From a virus, in the IMG/VR virus record IMGVR_UViG_3300047171_000046, positions 1 to 29,777 of that record: DNA of 29,777 bases; one strand, given 5' to 3'. This document shows positions 1 through 7,232 of this stretch, piece by piece. The position numbers and the translations under genes were made by a program. The first letter of the stretch is position 1; each line of letters opens with the position of its first letter. The notes beneath the pieces were generated by a model. The model saw only the letters and a program-made list of their open reading frames with translations. It had not been told where the DNA came from and did not search any database.

Positions 1-1872
1 CTTAAGGTCGACAACAAGCCGTTCTCTCTGGATGACCGGCCGGCGCTGATCCCGCTCTATGAAGCCATTCCCACCACGGCGGCGGAGGCATTCCAGCAAC
101 GCCTGGTGATCCAGAAGGCGACGCAGATCGGCATGACGGTCTGGGAGGTGCTGGCGGACATCTACATGGCGAAGAAGTGGGGGCCGTTAAACATAGGCCT
201 CTTCCTGCCATCGCAGGGCTTGGCTGCCGACAAGTCTAGCCAGCGATTCCTCAAGATGATCCGGTCAAGTCCGGACCTGATGCATGAGCTTTGCCACCGC
301 ATCAATGAAGATGGCACCTCCACCAGGATAGGGGAGGGGAACGTCTTCACCCGCGAACTGGCGCATAGTCTGCTTATGTTCCTGTGGACAAGTGGCGGCG
401 TCACCACCGAGTCGCGGCCGATGGACGTGGTCAGCCTGGACGAGGTCCAGGGCATGGGCCTTGATGAGATCGATAAGGTCATCAACCGGCTCGGTGACTC
501 GCTCGTGCAGTTCGTCATGATGCTGTCGACAGCGTTCATGCCCGATTCGGACATTAACCGTTGGTTCAAAAGGGGAACACAAGAGGTCTGGCACACCCGC
601 TGCGAGTCCTGCGGCGCGGAATCGGACCTGTCGGACCCGCAGCTTAATTTCCCGCACAAGTCGATCGGCCACAATCCGGCGACAGATGAGTATTTCTGGA
701 CGTGTCCTGCCTGCCAGGCGCCGATCCGGGATCCCCAGATCGGCCGCTACATCCCGCAAAACCCCAAGCCTGAGAAGGGCATCCGTTCCTTCCTGATCCC
801 GCGCATGATCAGCCCGCGCGAAACCGCGGCGAAAACCATGGGCGAGTTCAACGCGGCCCGCACCGGCGCTCAAAAGCAGAGCTTCTACAACCGCACCCTG
901 GCCCGCCCCTACATCGATGCGGACCAACTGCCGGTCACGCTCGAGCATTGCCGCCAGGCGGTGCAGGCTGGCCTGGCCGCCGGCATCAAGTGGAAGCAGT
1001 CTGCCCGCGATACCTACATGGGCATCGATCAGATGGGTGGCTACAACTGCATCATTGTCAAAGAGCGCCTGCGCGATGGCAGGCAGGCGGTGATCCACGT
1101 CGAGGTCTGTTACGGGGAAGAGCCATTCCACGCAGCCGACGATCTGATGAAGCGCTTCGGCGTCTCCCTCTGCGTGGTCGAGCAGCTGCCCAACGTAAAT
1201 TCGGCACGTGCCTTCGCGAACCGCCATCCCGGTAAGGTCTATCTGGCGAGCTACGCCGTCCACGACGATATGATTTCATGGGGTGATGATCTGAGCAAAA
1301 GCGATCGGCGCACGGAAGCGTCTGTTCGCACCCGCTGGACGGTCAGCATCAACCAATACAAGGCAATGCAGGCCAGCCTTCACCGGATTAGAGACGGCGG
1401 CTGCCTGTTTCCTGATCCTGCGTTGCTCGAACAGAACGTGCAGGAAGGTGCGATCACTAAAAAGGTCATGCTCCTTCAGGACTGGGTCTTTCTGCACTAT
1501 ACCAAAACGGCGATCGTCGTACGCCAGGCGGCCGATGAGCACGTGGCGCGAAAGCTCAGCTACGCCGTGCACAAGGTCGGCTTGGACCCTCACTTCAGCT
1601 TCGCCACGCTCCTGTGCGACGTGGCCTATTCGCGCAATCACGGAAGCAACACCATGATCCTGCCGGAAGCCGCGGCGCCCATGTCCCCTCAGCAGCAAAT
1701 GCTGGCGCAGGCGAACCCGCAGATGGCGCACGTGATCGCCGCCATGTCGGCACCAGGCGCTGAGACGTGCGGCGGCTGCGATTCCTTCGAAAACAACTTC
1801 TGCTCGGCGCGCGGCTTCAACACGGCACCGAACGAGCGGGCCTGCCCGATCTACGTCGGCAAGGCCACGTAG
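1..1872 (+). CDS. phage terminase large subunit, GpA type (5' partial)
   Basis: This is the ATPase and nuclease motor that packages DNA into proheads. The frame is open from base 1, so the gene starts upstream of the window; the GTG at 106 is internal. Counting from base 1, a deviant Walker A (KATQIGMT, residues 39-46) resembles the lambda gpA form, which also lacks a classical GKT. Walker B is MDVVSLDEV (141-149). A zinc-knuckle pair follows (CESCG, then CPAC). The RNase H-like nuclease half shows YMGIDQMGG, CVVEQ and a late acidic LLCDVAY. The C-terminus carries a second Cys cluster (CGGCDSF, FCSARGF, ACPIY). Order and motifs fit GpA-family terminases; the family call is from memory of the motifs. 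Confidence 0.9.
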   Translation, partial: LKVDNKPFSLDDRPALIPLYEAIPTTAAEAFQQRLVIQKATQIGMTVWEVLADIYMAKKWGPLNIGLFLPSQGLAADKSSQRFLKMIRSSPDLMHELCHRINEDGTSTRIGEGNVFTRELAHSLLMFLWTSGGVTTESRPMDVVSLDEVQGMGLDEIDKVINRLGDSLVQFVMMLSTAFMPDSDINRWFKRGTQEVWHTRCESCGAESDLSDPQLNFPHKSIGHNPATDEYFWTCPACQAPIRDPQIGRYIPQNPKPEKGIRSFLIPRMISPRETAAKTMGEFNAARTGAQKQSFYNRTLARPYIDADQLPVTLEHCRQAVQAGLAAGIKWKQSARDTYMGIDQMGGYNCIIVKERLRDGRQAVIHVEVCYGEEPFHAADDLMKRFGVSLCVVEQLPNVNSARAFANRHPGKVYLASYAVHDDMISWGDDLSKSDRRTEASVRTRWTVSINQYKAMQASLHRIRDGGCLFPDPALLEQNVQEGAITKKVMLLQDWVFLHYTKTAIVVRQAADEHVARKLSYAVHKVGLDPHFSFATLLCDVAYSRNHGSNTMILPEAAAPMSPQQQMLAQANPQMAHVIAAMSAPGAETCGGCDSFENNFCSARGFNTAPNERACPIYVGKAT

Positions 1873-1998
1873 GCGTGGAGTTTAGGGGCGCCTGGCTTTG
1901 TGCTGATTGCCGAATCGCGACCTTCTGATATCTTCGCCGGTCATGCAATCCACCAGCCGCCTATAGCGTGGCTTGGCGATGCAATTAGGCATACGTGC

Positions 1999-2886
1999 GT
2001 GAGCGAACCCATCGACCATCACTACAACCCGGTCTTCTATCTTGGGCGATGGGCCCGAGGTGATGGCCGGGTGTGCCGATATTACCGCCCATTTGACCGC
2101 GTTGTTGTATCGTGGCGCATGCCTAAGCACACCGGCTACGAGGAGGGACTATACTCGCTAGAGGGTGTCACCGAGCCACAAGTAATAGAGAAGGAGTTCC
2201 TTTCACGCCTCGACAACGATGCCGCTCCGATACTCGAACACCTCATTGCTCATGGTCCGAGCGGACTCGATGTGCAGCAACGGTGCTGCTGGGCGCGTTT
2301 CATCACGTCTCTTCAGCTTCGTGGCCCTCATTCTCTATCCGAGATCAAAGCTGTCGTCACAGACCGAAACCTGCGGGACGCCATAGAGCAACTGAATTCA
2401 GAAGAATATCTTGCCACGAAACAGCCAGGCGATCCGGATACCGTTTACGAATTCGCGCTCCAACAAGCGCCCGCGATGATAGCCAACAACCACAAAGTCT
2501 TTCTGCCGCGCATGATTGACAACGAGTTCATTGGCCAATGGATCATCAACATGAGATGGGCCGTTCTCAACCTGTCCGCGGCACCTCACACTCTACTGAC
2601 CGCGGATAGGCCTTACACCAGCTCCCACGGATTCGGTGACCAAGCATGTCTTCTGGGCGTCCCGCTGTCTCCGACCCACCTGTTTGTGGCGGCGAACGAC
2701 ATCATGCAAATCCGAAGGCTAGCTGCTCAGTCGGCGCGAGATACCGTCCGAAACTCGAATAAATTGATGGTCCAGCTGGGGGTGCAGAACGTCTACGGCT
2801 GCACGGAGGGGCAACTGTCCTTTGTCGAGAAGTGGCTCCGACGCCGGACGGATCCGCCCGTGCCTGGGCTCATCATGCGGGCATAG
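1999..2886 (+). CDS. DUF4238-like protein, probable cargo gene
   Basis: The function is unknown. After the proposed GTG start the protein reads MSEPIDHHYNPVFYLGRW, matching the N-terminal HHY-P-FYL signature of DUF4238 proteins, which normally begin almost at residue 1. I therefore prefer GTG 1999 over the longer GTG 1900 start, which adds 33 residues without family resemblance; an AGG lies about 10 bases upstream. The gene stands alone between the terminase and two small paralogs. It has no GTCGTGACG element and looks richer in A/T-ending codons than its neighbours, so I read it as an inserted accessory gene. DUF4238 genes also occur in bacterial chromosomes. A defence or anti-defence role would be a guess. 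Confidence 0.65.
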   Translation: MSEPIDHHYNPVFYLGRWARGDGRVCRYYRPFDRVVVSWRMPKHTGYEEGLYSLEGVTEPQVIEKEFLSRLDNDAAPILEHLIAHGPSGLDVQQRCCWARFITSLQLRGPHSLSEIKAVVTDRNLRDAIEQLNSEEYLATKQPGDPDTVYEFALQQAPAMIANNHKVFLPRMIDNEFIGQWIINMRWAVLNLSAAPHTLLTADRPYTSSHGFGDQACLLGVPLSPTHLFVAANDIMQIRRLAAQSARDTVRNSNKLMVQLGVQNVYGCTEGQLSFVEKWLRRRTDPPVPGLIMRA

Positions 2887-2967
2887 GAAGCGAAGCCAGT
2901 GCGAACCGCTCGGTGCAAACGAACAACGGGGCGCTGCTAGCTTGCTAGCTTGCGTGCACGTAATCGC

Positions 2968-2983
2968 GTCGTGACGGCCATGC
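2968..2983 (+). promoter_or_regulatory. GTCGTGACG element, copy 1
   Basis: GTCGTGACGGCCATGC, 42 nt from its first base to the ATG at 3010. Upstream (2941-2960) lies a TT-centred imperfect palindrome, tgctagc-tt-gcgtgca. A GGAG Shine-Dalgarno sequence follows at 3000-3003. Confidence 0.6.
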
Positions 2984-3009
2984 TGAGGGTGCGAACGCAG
3001 GAGCGCACC

Positions 3010-3213
3010 ATGTTCAAGCTGGTTGTTCTGGCCTTCCTTTCCGGAAATCCAGTCGACACGGACCCGATGGCTTTCCCAGTGATCGAAACCACCTGGCCGA
3101 TGCCATGCAAGGGCCCGATCGCCGACAAGGCCGTGGCTCGGTGGGCAGCCGAAAATCCCGATTACGTCGTGGTCGGCTCCGCCTGCGTCCGGGCCACAGC
3201 GCAGAATCCCTGA
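3010..3213 (+). CDS. small phage protein, paralog A
   Basis: A 67-residue protein of unknown function. ATG 3010 is chosen because CAGGAGCGCACC immediately upstream supplies a ribosome binding site and because the start then aligns with that of the next gene. The N-terminus MFKLVVLAFLSGNP is hydrophobic. The C-terminal part is WAAENPDYVVVGSAC. Both parts recur in the gene at 3310 (MIKFYILAMLIGSP, WAAEHPNYVVVGTRC), so the two genes are tandem duplicates, each with its own upstream control element. The hydrophobic start could be a buried strand or a weak membrane anchor. Confidence 0.7.
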   Translation: MFKLVVLAFLSGNPVDTDPMAFPVIETTWPMPCKGPIADKAVARWAAENPDYVVVGSACVRATAQNP

Positions 3214-3244
3214 CGCATAAGCGCCGCGAGTGTGCTCCCTAGCA

Positions 3245-3260
3245 AGCACGCTTGCGTGCT
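3245..3260 (+). repeat. perfect inverted repeat upstream of control element copy 2
   Basis: AGCACGC-TT-GCGTGCT, 7-base arms around TT. An imperfect version occupies the equivalent place before copy 1, so it belongs to the duplicated control region. It is probably a protein-binding site. Confidence 0.55.
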
Positions 3261-3269
3261 CGCTATCAC

Positions 3270-3285
3270 GTCGTGACGGCCATGC
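3270..3285 (+). promoter_or_regulatory. GTCGTGACG element, copy 2
   Basis: GTCGTGACGGCCATGC, identical over 16 bases to copy 1. It lies 40 nt before the ATG at 3310, with a GAGAGGTGG ribosome binding site in between. Confidence 0.6.
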
Positions 3286-3309
3286 TGGGTCTCTCTCGAG
3301 AGGTGGCCC

Positions 3310-3567
3310 ATGATCAAGTTTTACATTCTCGCCATGCTGATCGGATCCCCCGCCGGCAAGTCGCGGGAAGAAATCCCGTTTTCGCTGTCGATGCAGCCGG
3401 CCGGCTACGCCAACAACCCGATCATCATGGAAAAGCCGCTGATGCCCTGGCAGTGCGTCGGCATGGACGCGATCGAGGCTGCCCAGCAATGGGCGGCAGA
3501 GCACCCCAACTATGTCGTTGTCGGGACACGCTGCAAACACCCGCGCGAGAATGAAAAGGCTGCCTAG
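3310..3567 (+). CDS. small phage protein, paralog B
   Basis: An 85-residue paralog of the gene at 3010. The shared parts are the hydrophobic start (IKFYILAMLIGSP) and a terminal WAAEHPNYVVVGTRC segment. Between them this copy has about 15 extra residues (GKSREEIPFSLSMQPAGYANNP region). A GAGAGGTGG sequence a few bases upstream supports the ATG. The gene ends in a CTAG that also forms the end of the convergent gene 3564-3929 (4-base overlap). No function is recognised. The duplication with its own control element suggests divergence for related roles in the virion regulon. Confidence 0.7.
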   Translation: MIKFYILAMLIGSPAGKSREEIPFSLSMQPAGYANNPIIMEKPLMPWQCVGMDAIEAAQQWAAEHPNYVVVGTRCKHPRENEKAA

Positions 3568-3929
3568 GCCAAGGCGAACATGGTTCGAAGATACCCGGCA
3601 CCAGGCGCGAACGTGATGCCGGGGATTGCCTCGAAGTCCTCAAGTGATACGCCGTAAATCTCGAAGGCGTCCGGATACTCTGGGAACTTGCTGGGCGAGA
3701 TGATGCAAATGCGTAGCGCACCCCAGTCGCCATTTGACCGTCCACTGCCGTACCAGGCGCGCAGCCTGGCCGGATCAGCGAAACTGAAGCTGTACTGCGC
3801 CACCTCACAGAAGGACTGAAGCATATCCTGGTAGCGGGCTGACGGCATCGTGAATGCTCCCAACAGCGTGCCACGGCAAGACACTAGCTTCAGCATCGGC
3901 GATGTGCGGTTGATTTGGAATTCGGCCAT
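3564..3929 (-). CDS. hypothetical protein, last gene of minus-strand cluster
   Basis: A 121-residue protein that I do not recognise. It starts at the ATG whose complement is 3927-3929, only 9 bases after the stop of the preceding minus-strand gene, so it is likely co-transcribed. The ribosome binding site is weak. The sequence is mixed alpha/beta, with no transmembrane segment and no obvious catalytic motif; the C-terminal half (ALRICIISPSKF, FEIYGVSLEDFEAIPG) looks globular. It is the promoter-distal member of the 5162-to-3564 operon. Confidence 0.6.
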   Translation of the reverse strand: MAEFQINRTSPMLKLVSCRGTLLGAFTMPSARYQDMLQSFCEVAQYSFSFADPARLRAWYGSGRSNGDWGALRICIISPSKFPEYPDAFEIYGVSLEDFEAIPGITFAPGAGYLRTMFALA

Positions 3930-3938
3930 GGCACGCGC

Positions 3939-4208
3939 TCAAAACTGCACGTCTGACGAAGCAATGTTGCGTTCCGCCACGTGCAGAGCACGTTTCAGCT
4001 TAGCGATCAGCACGTGCGTATCGTCTACCGTCATCGACAGCACATCGCCCGGGATGGATGCGTCGATCGATCCACGTATCCTTGCCGCCTCGGTGTGGAT
4101 GAGCGTGCCCACTGGCACTCGCATTTGGATGTGCATACCAAGTCCCTGGTCACTCACGAAAACCTCGGCCTCCTTGTAACCCTCGCATACTGGTCGGCTA
4201 TCAAACAT
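3939..4208 (-). CDS. hypothetical small protein in minus-strand cluster
   Basis: An 89-residue protein. The start MFDSRPVCEGY is chosen because GGAGAAGCG directly precedes this ATG; the longer frame up to 4283 lacks such a site and runs into the HTH gene. Its ATG overlaps the TGA of the upstream HTH gene by 8 bases, indicating translational coupling. The sequence (AEVFVSDQGLGMHIQMRVPVGTL, then IPGDVLSMTVDDTHVLIAKLKRAL) looks like a small beta-rich fold with a C-terminal helix. The function is unknown. Confidence 0.6.
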   Translation of the reverse strand: MFDSRPVCEGYKEAEVFVSDQGLGMHIQMRVPVGTLIHTEAARIRGSIDASIPGDVLSMTVDDTHVLIAKLKRALHVAERNIASSDVQF

Positions 4209-4413
4209 CGCTTCTCCAATCCGCCGGCGGCGGGTGCTGGCTATGAAATTCGGAAAGGGTGCGTAGCCAAGCTGCAATCCCATCCGGTATCGCCTCCGAC
4301 CCTGCCGCCCATCGGCGTGTCAGGCGTTCATCGGCCCCTGGAATCTTGTCAGCTAGGCCGCGTTGGCTCCACCCGAGGTTGGCAAGACACGCTCGCAGTT
4401 CGGTCGGGTCCAT
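4201..4413 (-). CDS. small HTH (XRE-like) DNA-binding protein
   Basis: A 70-residue protein starting MDPTELRACLANLGWSQRGL. Residues about 5-45 (LRACLANLGWSQRGLADKI, ADERLTRRWAAG, AIPDGIAAWL) match the helix-turn-helix layout of Cro/XRE-like regulators: LxWSQRxLAxxI, then a recognition helix ending TRRWAAG. An AAGGA lies about 12 bases upstream. The longer frame to 4494 is less likely because it overlaps the neighbouring gene further. As the only recognisable transcription factor of this six-gene cluster it is the best local candidate for controlling it. Whether it binds the GTCGTGACG element is untested. Confidence 0.65.
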   Translation of the reverse strand: MDPTELRACLANLGWSQRGLADKIPGADERLTRRWAAGSEAIPDGIAAWLRTLSEFHSQHPPPADWRSDV

Positions 4414-4567
4414 GCTGGCGGTTTTCCTTCTCGCGATAGGCGCTGATCCGCAGATGCACTGCCCTAAGCAGCAAACGCATCCGAGTCGTCGCATCGCTAG
4501 CGCACGCCGCCGCGTGCAGGAAATAGCGCGCCCTCATTTCGTACGAGGCAGCTAGGCCGTCGTCCAT
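4349..4567 (-). CDS. small helical hypothetical protein, overlapping HTH gene
   Basis: A 72-residue frame filling the gap between the HTH gene and the gene at 4571, overlapping the HTH gene by 65 bases in another frame. Residues 9-48 (YEMRARYFLHAAACASDATT, then RMRLLLRAVHLRISAYREKEN) resemble small alphaproteobacterial helical proteins of the Y-RA-ECLRLA-RLLELA type. The ribosome binding site is weak. It could be a non-coding shadow; packing and helix pattern favour a real gene. Confidence 0.45.
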   Translation of the reverse strand: MDDGLAASYEMRARYFLHAAACASDATTRMRLLLRAVHLRISAYREKENRQHGPDRTASVSCQPRVEPTRPS

Positions 4568-4570
4568 GGT

Positions 4571-4918
4571 CTACGACCGCGCGAAGGTGGTTACGCAGGG
4601 CAGGGGAGGGGCCGTGCCATAGACAACCTCATGCTCGGTTCGGCCGCTGAAGCGCACCAGGCCACCGCCGGTCAGGTGGTAGGCTGTCGCGGTAAGGCTG
4701 GTCGTCATGCGTGCATCCACCGTGAGACCCAAGAAATCCATGATCTCGAAGCGGTGGTAATCCATCGCCCGATTCAGTGCTGCGAAGCTTTGGCGGCGCA
4801 CGAAGGCCAGGAAGGCGCGGCGCCCATCCGGATGCACCACCTCAACCTCATAGGACGCAGGGATAAGCGCCGGGCGCTTGCCACGACGCGTGCTTGGGAA
4901 CGGGACAACGTTCGACAT
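4571..4918 (-). CDS. hypothetical protein in minus-strand cluster
   Basis: A 115-residue protein starting MSNVVPFPSTRRGKRPALIP. It lies 4 bases after the stop of the gene at 4923-5162 and 3 bases before the gene at 4349-4567, so it belongs to the same operon. The centre (YEVEVVHPDGRRAFLAFVRR, FAALNRAMDYHRFEIMDFLG) suggests a small alpha/beta domain. No membrane segment or known motif is seen. Confidence 0.6.
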   Translation of the reverse strand: MSNVVPFPSTRRGKRPALIPASYEVEVVHPDGRRAFLAFVRRQSFAALNRAMDYHRFEIMDFLGLTVDARMTTSLTATAYHLTGGGLVRFSGRTEHEVVYGTAPPLPCVTTFARS

Positions 4919-4922
4919 GCTC

Positions 4923-5162
4923 TTAGGCCGCCTTCTGATAGGGATGTGCCGCTTTTGCCGCCGCGTGATCGATGGCCTGGCGCATCATGCGCGCAGTGCC
5001 CACCGCATCGTCGAGATCGGGCGTGTAGTAGTTGGCCGGGGCGTAGCGGCTCGTGCCTTTGACGTAGACCACGAAGTCTCCCGCGCCATCACGGAACAGG
5101 CTGAAGCCGAGCTTGTTGATCTGCTCGGCGGCGTCTTTCTGGGTAACCTTGCGCGATGTCAT
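4923..5162 (-). CDS. small hypothetical protein, first gene of minus-strand cluster
   Basis: A 79-residue protein starting MTSRKVTQKDAAEQINKLGF. This ATG (complement of 5160-5162) has GAGGG about 9 bases upstream; the frame extending to 5282 crosses the AT-rich leader and is not needed. The sequence FSLFRDGAGDFVVYVKGTSRYAPANYYTPDLDDAVGTARMM reads like a small beta-hairpin plus helix domain. It is the promoter-proximal gene of the six-gene operon, whose leader carries a long inverted repeat. Confidence 0.6.
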   Translation of the reverse strand: MTSRKVTQKDAAEQINKLGFSLFRDGAGDFVVYVKGTSRYAPANYYTPDLDDAVGTARMMRQAIDHAAAKAAHPYQKAA

Positions 5163-5178
5163 GGGGATATCCCTCACT

Positions 5179-5206
5179 TTTCGCCGGGGAGCATCCCTCG
5201 GCGAAA
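5179..5206 (-). repeat. long inverted repeat in leader of minus-strand cluster
   Basis: TTTCGCCG-GGGA-gca-TCCC-t-CGGCGAAA: 12-base arms with one bulged base, just upstream of the ribosome binding site of the gene at 5162. It could be a repressor operator or an mRNA hairpin. The AT-rich stretch at about 5205-5270 beyond it probably holds the minus-strand promoter, but I see no convincing -35/-10 pair. Confidence 0.5.
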
Positions 5207-5338
5207 CAATAAACGCATACACCCGTATCCAAATGCAAGAACTTTGTTCGGACTTATTCGCTTGTGACCGGCCTCGCACCATTGTGTGTCATGCGCGCAA
5301 CGGTGCCCGGTCTGATGGCTGCGTGGATGCCCTGGCCA

Positions 5339-5360
5339 GTCGTGACGCCAGCATGGCGGC
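5339..5360 (+). promoter_or_regulatory. GTCGTGACG element, copy 3 (portal operon)
   Basis: Ends directly at the portal ATG (22 nt spacing). It is identical to copy 7 over 25 bases (5339-5363 versus 18981-19005). The flanks form a dyad, CTGGC-ca-GTC-gt-GAC-GCCAG (5332-5351). Confidence 0.65.
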
Positions 5361-7232
5361 ATGGCGAGAAAGTCCCGCAGCGATGATGCGCGCTCTGTAG
5401 CGACCAACCCTGATGCGCCTCAGGGGGAGCGTCAGGACGCGGAACTACAACTGGCCAAGGCCACGCTGCCGTCGAACGGCATGGTGGAACAGATGCGAGC
5501 GCTTATGCCCGATATCGCATCCATTGGCAGGGCATTCGAAGAGCGCGAACTATTCAAGTCGTTAAGCGAGCAGGACGAACTGTTCGAATCTGCGCGTGGT
5601 TCTCCCATCCCAAAGCAGGGTATGCGATCGGTCTACCTGGACGAATTGCAGGCCTACACCGGCGGCGATTACTACGAAAAGCCGAGTGATCTGGGTTTCG
5701 ATGCGTGCCGCAGCCTGGTCGACCAGGTGCCGGTGTTGGCGGCCGTCATCCGCACCCGCGTCCGGCAGGTCGCTCGCTTCACGTCACCCTCGGAAGATGG
5801 TGGTCTGGGCTTCGAAATCCGGCACCAGGATCGCCAGCAAAAGCTGACCGGCGACGACAAGGCCGGTGCGCAACTGCTGACCAAATTCATTCAGAATTGC
5901 GGCTGGGAATTCAACCCGCGCAAGCGGAAGAGGCTCAAGCGGGACAGCTTCGCGCAGTTCATGAGCAAATCCGTCGCCGACTCCCTCGCGCTGGACTCGT
6001 GTCCGATCGAAACAGAGCTGAAGCGCGGCCGCAATTCCGGGATCGACGGATTCTATGCCGTGGACGGCACGACCATCCGGCTCTGCACGGAGGATGGCTA
6101 CGACGGTGACGATGACATCTATGCGTTGCAGGTGGTGCAGCAACGCCCGGTGACGTCGTTCACGCGCGACGAGCTGATCTATGAGGTGCGCAATCCGCGT
6201 TCTGACGTCCGCTGTGCGGGCTACGGCCAGTCGGAATCCGAGTGGCTGGTGAAAATAATCGCGGGCTACCTCAACGCGATGACTTACAACATATCGGGTT
6301 TCGATAATAACGCCATCCCGAAAGGTGTTCTGAATATCACCGGCGACTATGGGCCGGACGATCAAGCTGCGTTCAAGCGCTACTGGGCCGCGACGTGCAA
6401 GGGCGTTGACAAGGGCTTTGCGCTGCCTGTTCTTTTCAGCAAGGACGGAGTTGTTGGCGGCGCCAAATTCGAACGCTTTGGCGTCGAATTCAACGAGATG
6501 TATTTCTCGAAGTGGATGACCTTTCTCACCGCGATTATTTGCGCGGTCTACGGCATCGCGCCGGACGAAATCAATTTCGAGGCATTCAGCAACAGCAAAT
6601 CCAGCCTATCCGGTAGCGACACAACGGAACGTCTGGCCGATTCGAAGGACAAGGGGCTGCGTCCGTTGCTCTCGTTCTACGAGGCGATGATCAGCGATTA
6701 CATCATCTCCGATTTTGACGATCGCCTTTGCTTCCGCTGGGTCGGCTTGGATCAGGAAGACCCGGGCGCCAAGGCCACGCGCGACATTCAGACCCTGACG
6801 CTGAACGAACTGCGCTCCCGCAACGGCGACGCGCCGTTCCCGGACCCGGAGCTTGGCGATGCGCCGCTGAACCCCACGCTGATCGGCCCGTGGCAAGCAC
6901 TCCGCCAGCAGCGCGCCGCCGCGCAGCAGCAAGCGCAAGGGCAAGGCGGCCAGGATGGGTTGGACTTCGGCGACGGTGACCAGGGCGGCGCGCCGGGTGA
7001 GCAGGATGGTTTCGGGAAGCCGCCTGGCGGCCAGGTCGATCCGGGCGCGTCCGATGGTGAGCGCGGGCAGGAAGGGCAGGGTAGTCAGCCCAAGCCAGGC
7101 GAGCCGGGCAATCCCGCTACGCCTGGTGGGCAACCGCCTGGCCCGCCAACCGGCGACGACGAAAACCCGGAAGATGACGACAACTTCGGCAAGGCGCTCG
7201 GGGGCGCCGCTGTGTGGGCGATCAATGGTTAA
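5361..7232 (+). CDS. phage portal protein
   Basis: The dodecameric portal forms the DNA gate at one capsid vertex and docks the terminase. This 623-residue protein shows portal features: SLVDQVPVLAAVIRTRVRQV, then DELIYEVRNPRSDVRCAGYG with QSESEWLVKIIAGYLNAM, FDNNAIPKGVLNI, and IICAVYGIAPDEINF with SSLSGSD. From about residue 512 to the end lies a Q/G/P/D-rich low-complexity tail (about 110 residues) unusual for a compact portal, ending NFGKALGGAAVWAING. Residues 31-35 contain LAKAT, reminiscent of the tag in other genes here. ATG 5361 follows the control element directly, with only GGCGG as a possible ribosome binding site. Confidence 0.88.
   Translation: MARKSRSDDARSVATNPDAPQGERQDAELQLAKATLPSNGMVEQMRALMPDIASIGRAFEERELFKSLSEQDELFESARGSPIPKQGMRSVYLDELQAYTGGDYYEKPSDLGFDACRSLVDQVPVLAAVIRTRVRQVARFTSPSEDGGLGFEIRHQDRQQKLTGDDKAGAQLLTKFIQNCGWEFNPRKRKRLKRDSFAQFMSKSVADSLALDSCPIETELKRGRNSGIDGFYAVDGTTIRLCTEDGYDGDDDIYALQVVQQRPVTSFTRDELIYEVRNPRSDVRCAGYGQSESEWLVKIIAGYLNAMTYNISGFDNNAIPKGVLNITGDYGPDDQAAFKRYWAATCKGVDKGFALPVLFSKDGVVGGAKFERFGVEFNEMYFSKWMTFLTAIICAVYGIAPDEINFEAFSNSKSSLSGSDTTERLADSKDKGLRPLLSFYEAMISDYIISDFDDRLCFRWVGLDQEDPGAKATRDIQTLTLNELRSRNGDAPFPDPELGDAPLNPTLIGPWQALRQQRAAAQQQAQGQGGQDGLDFGDGDQGGAPGEQDGFGKPPGGQVDPGASDGERGQEGQGSQPKPGEPGNPATPGGQPPGPPTGDDENPEDDDNFGKALGGAAVWAING

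Noticed and set aside
1900-1998. Longer N-terminus for the DUF4238-like gene
   Set aside because: It has the open frame and a GTG, but family members start just before HHY-P-FYL, which fits GTG 1999.
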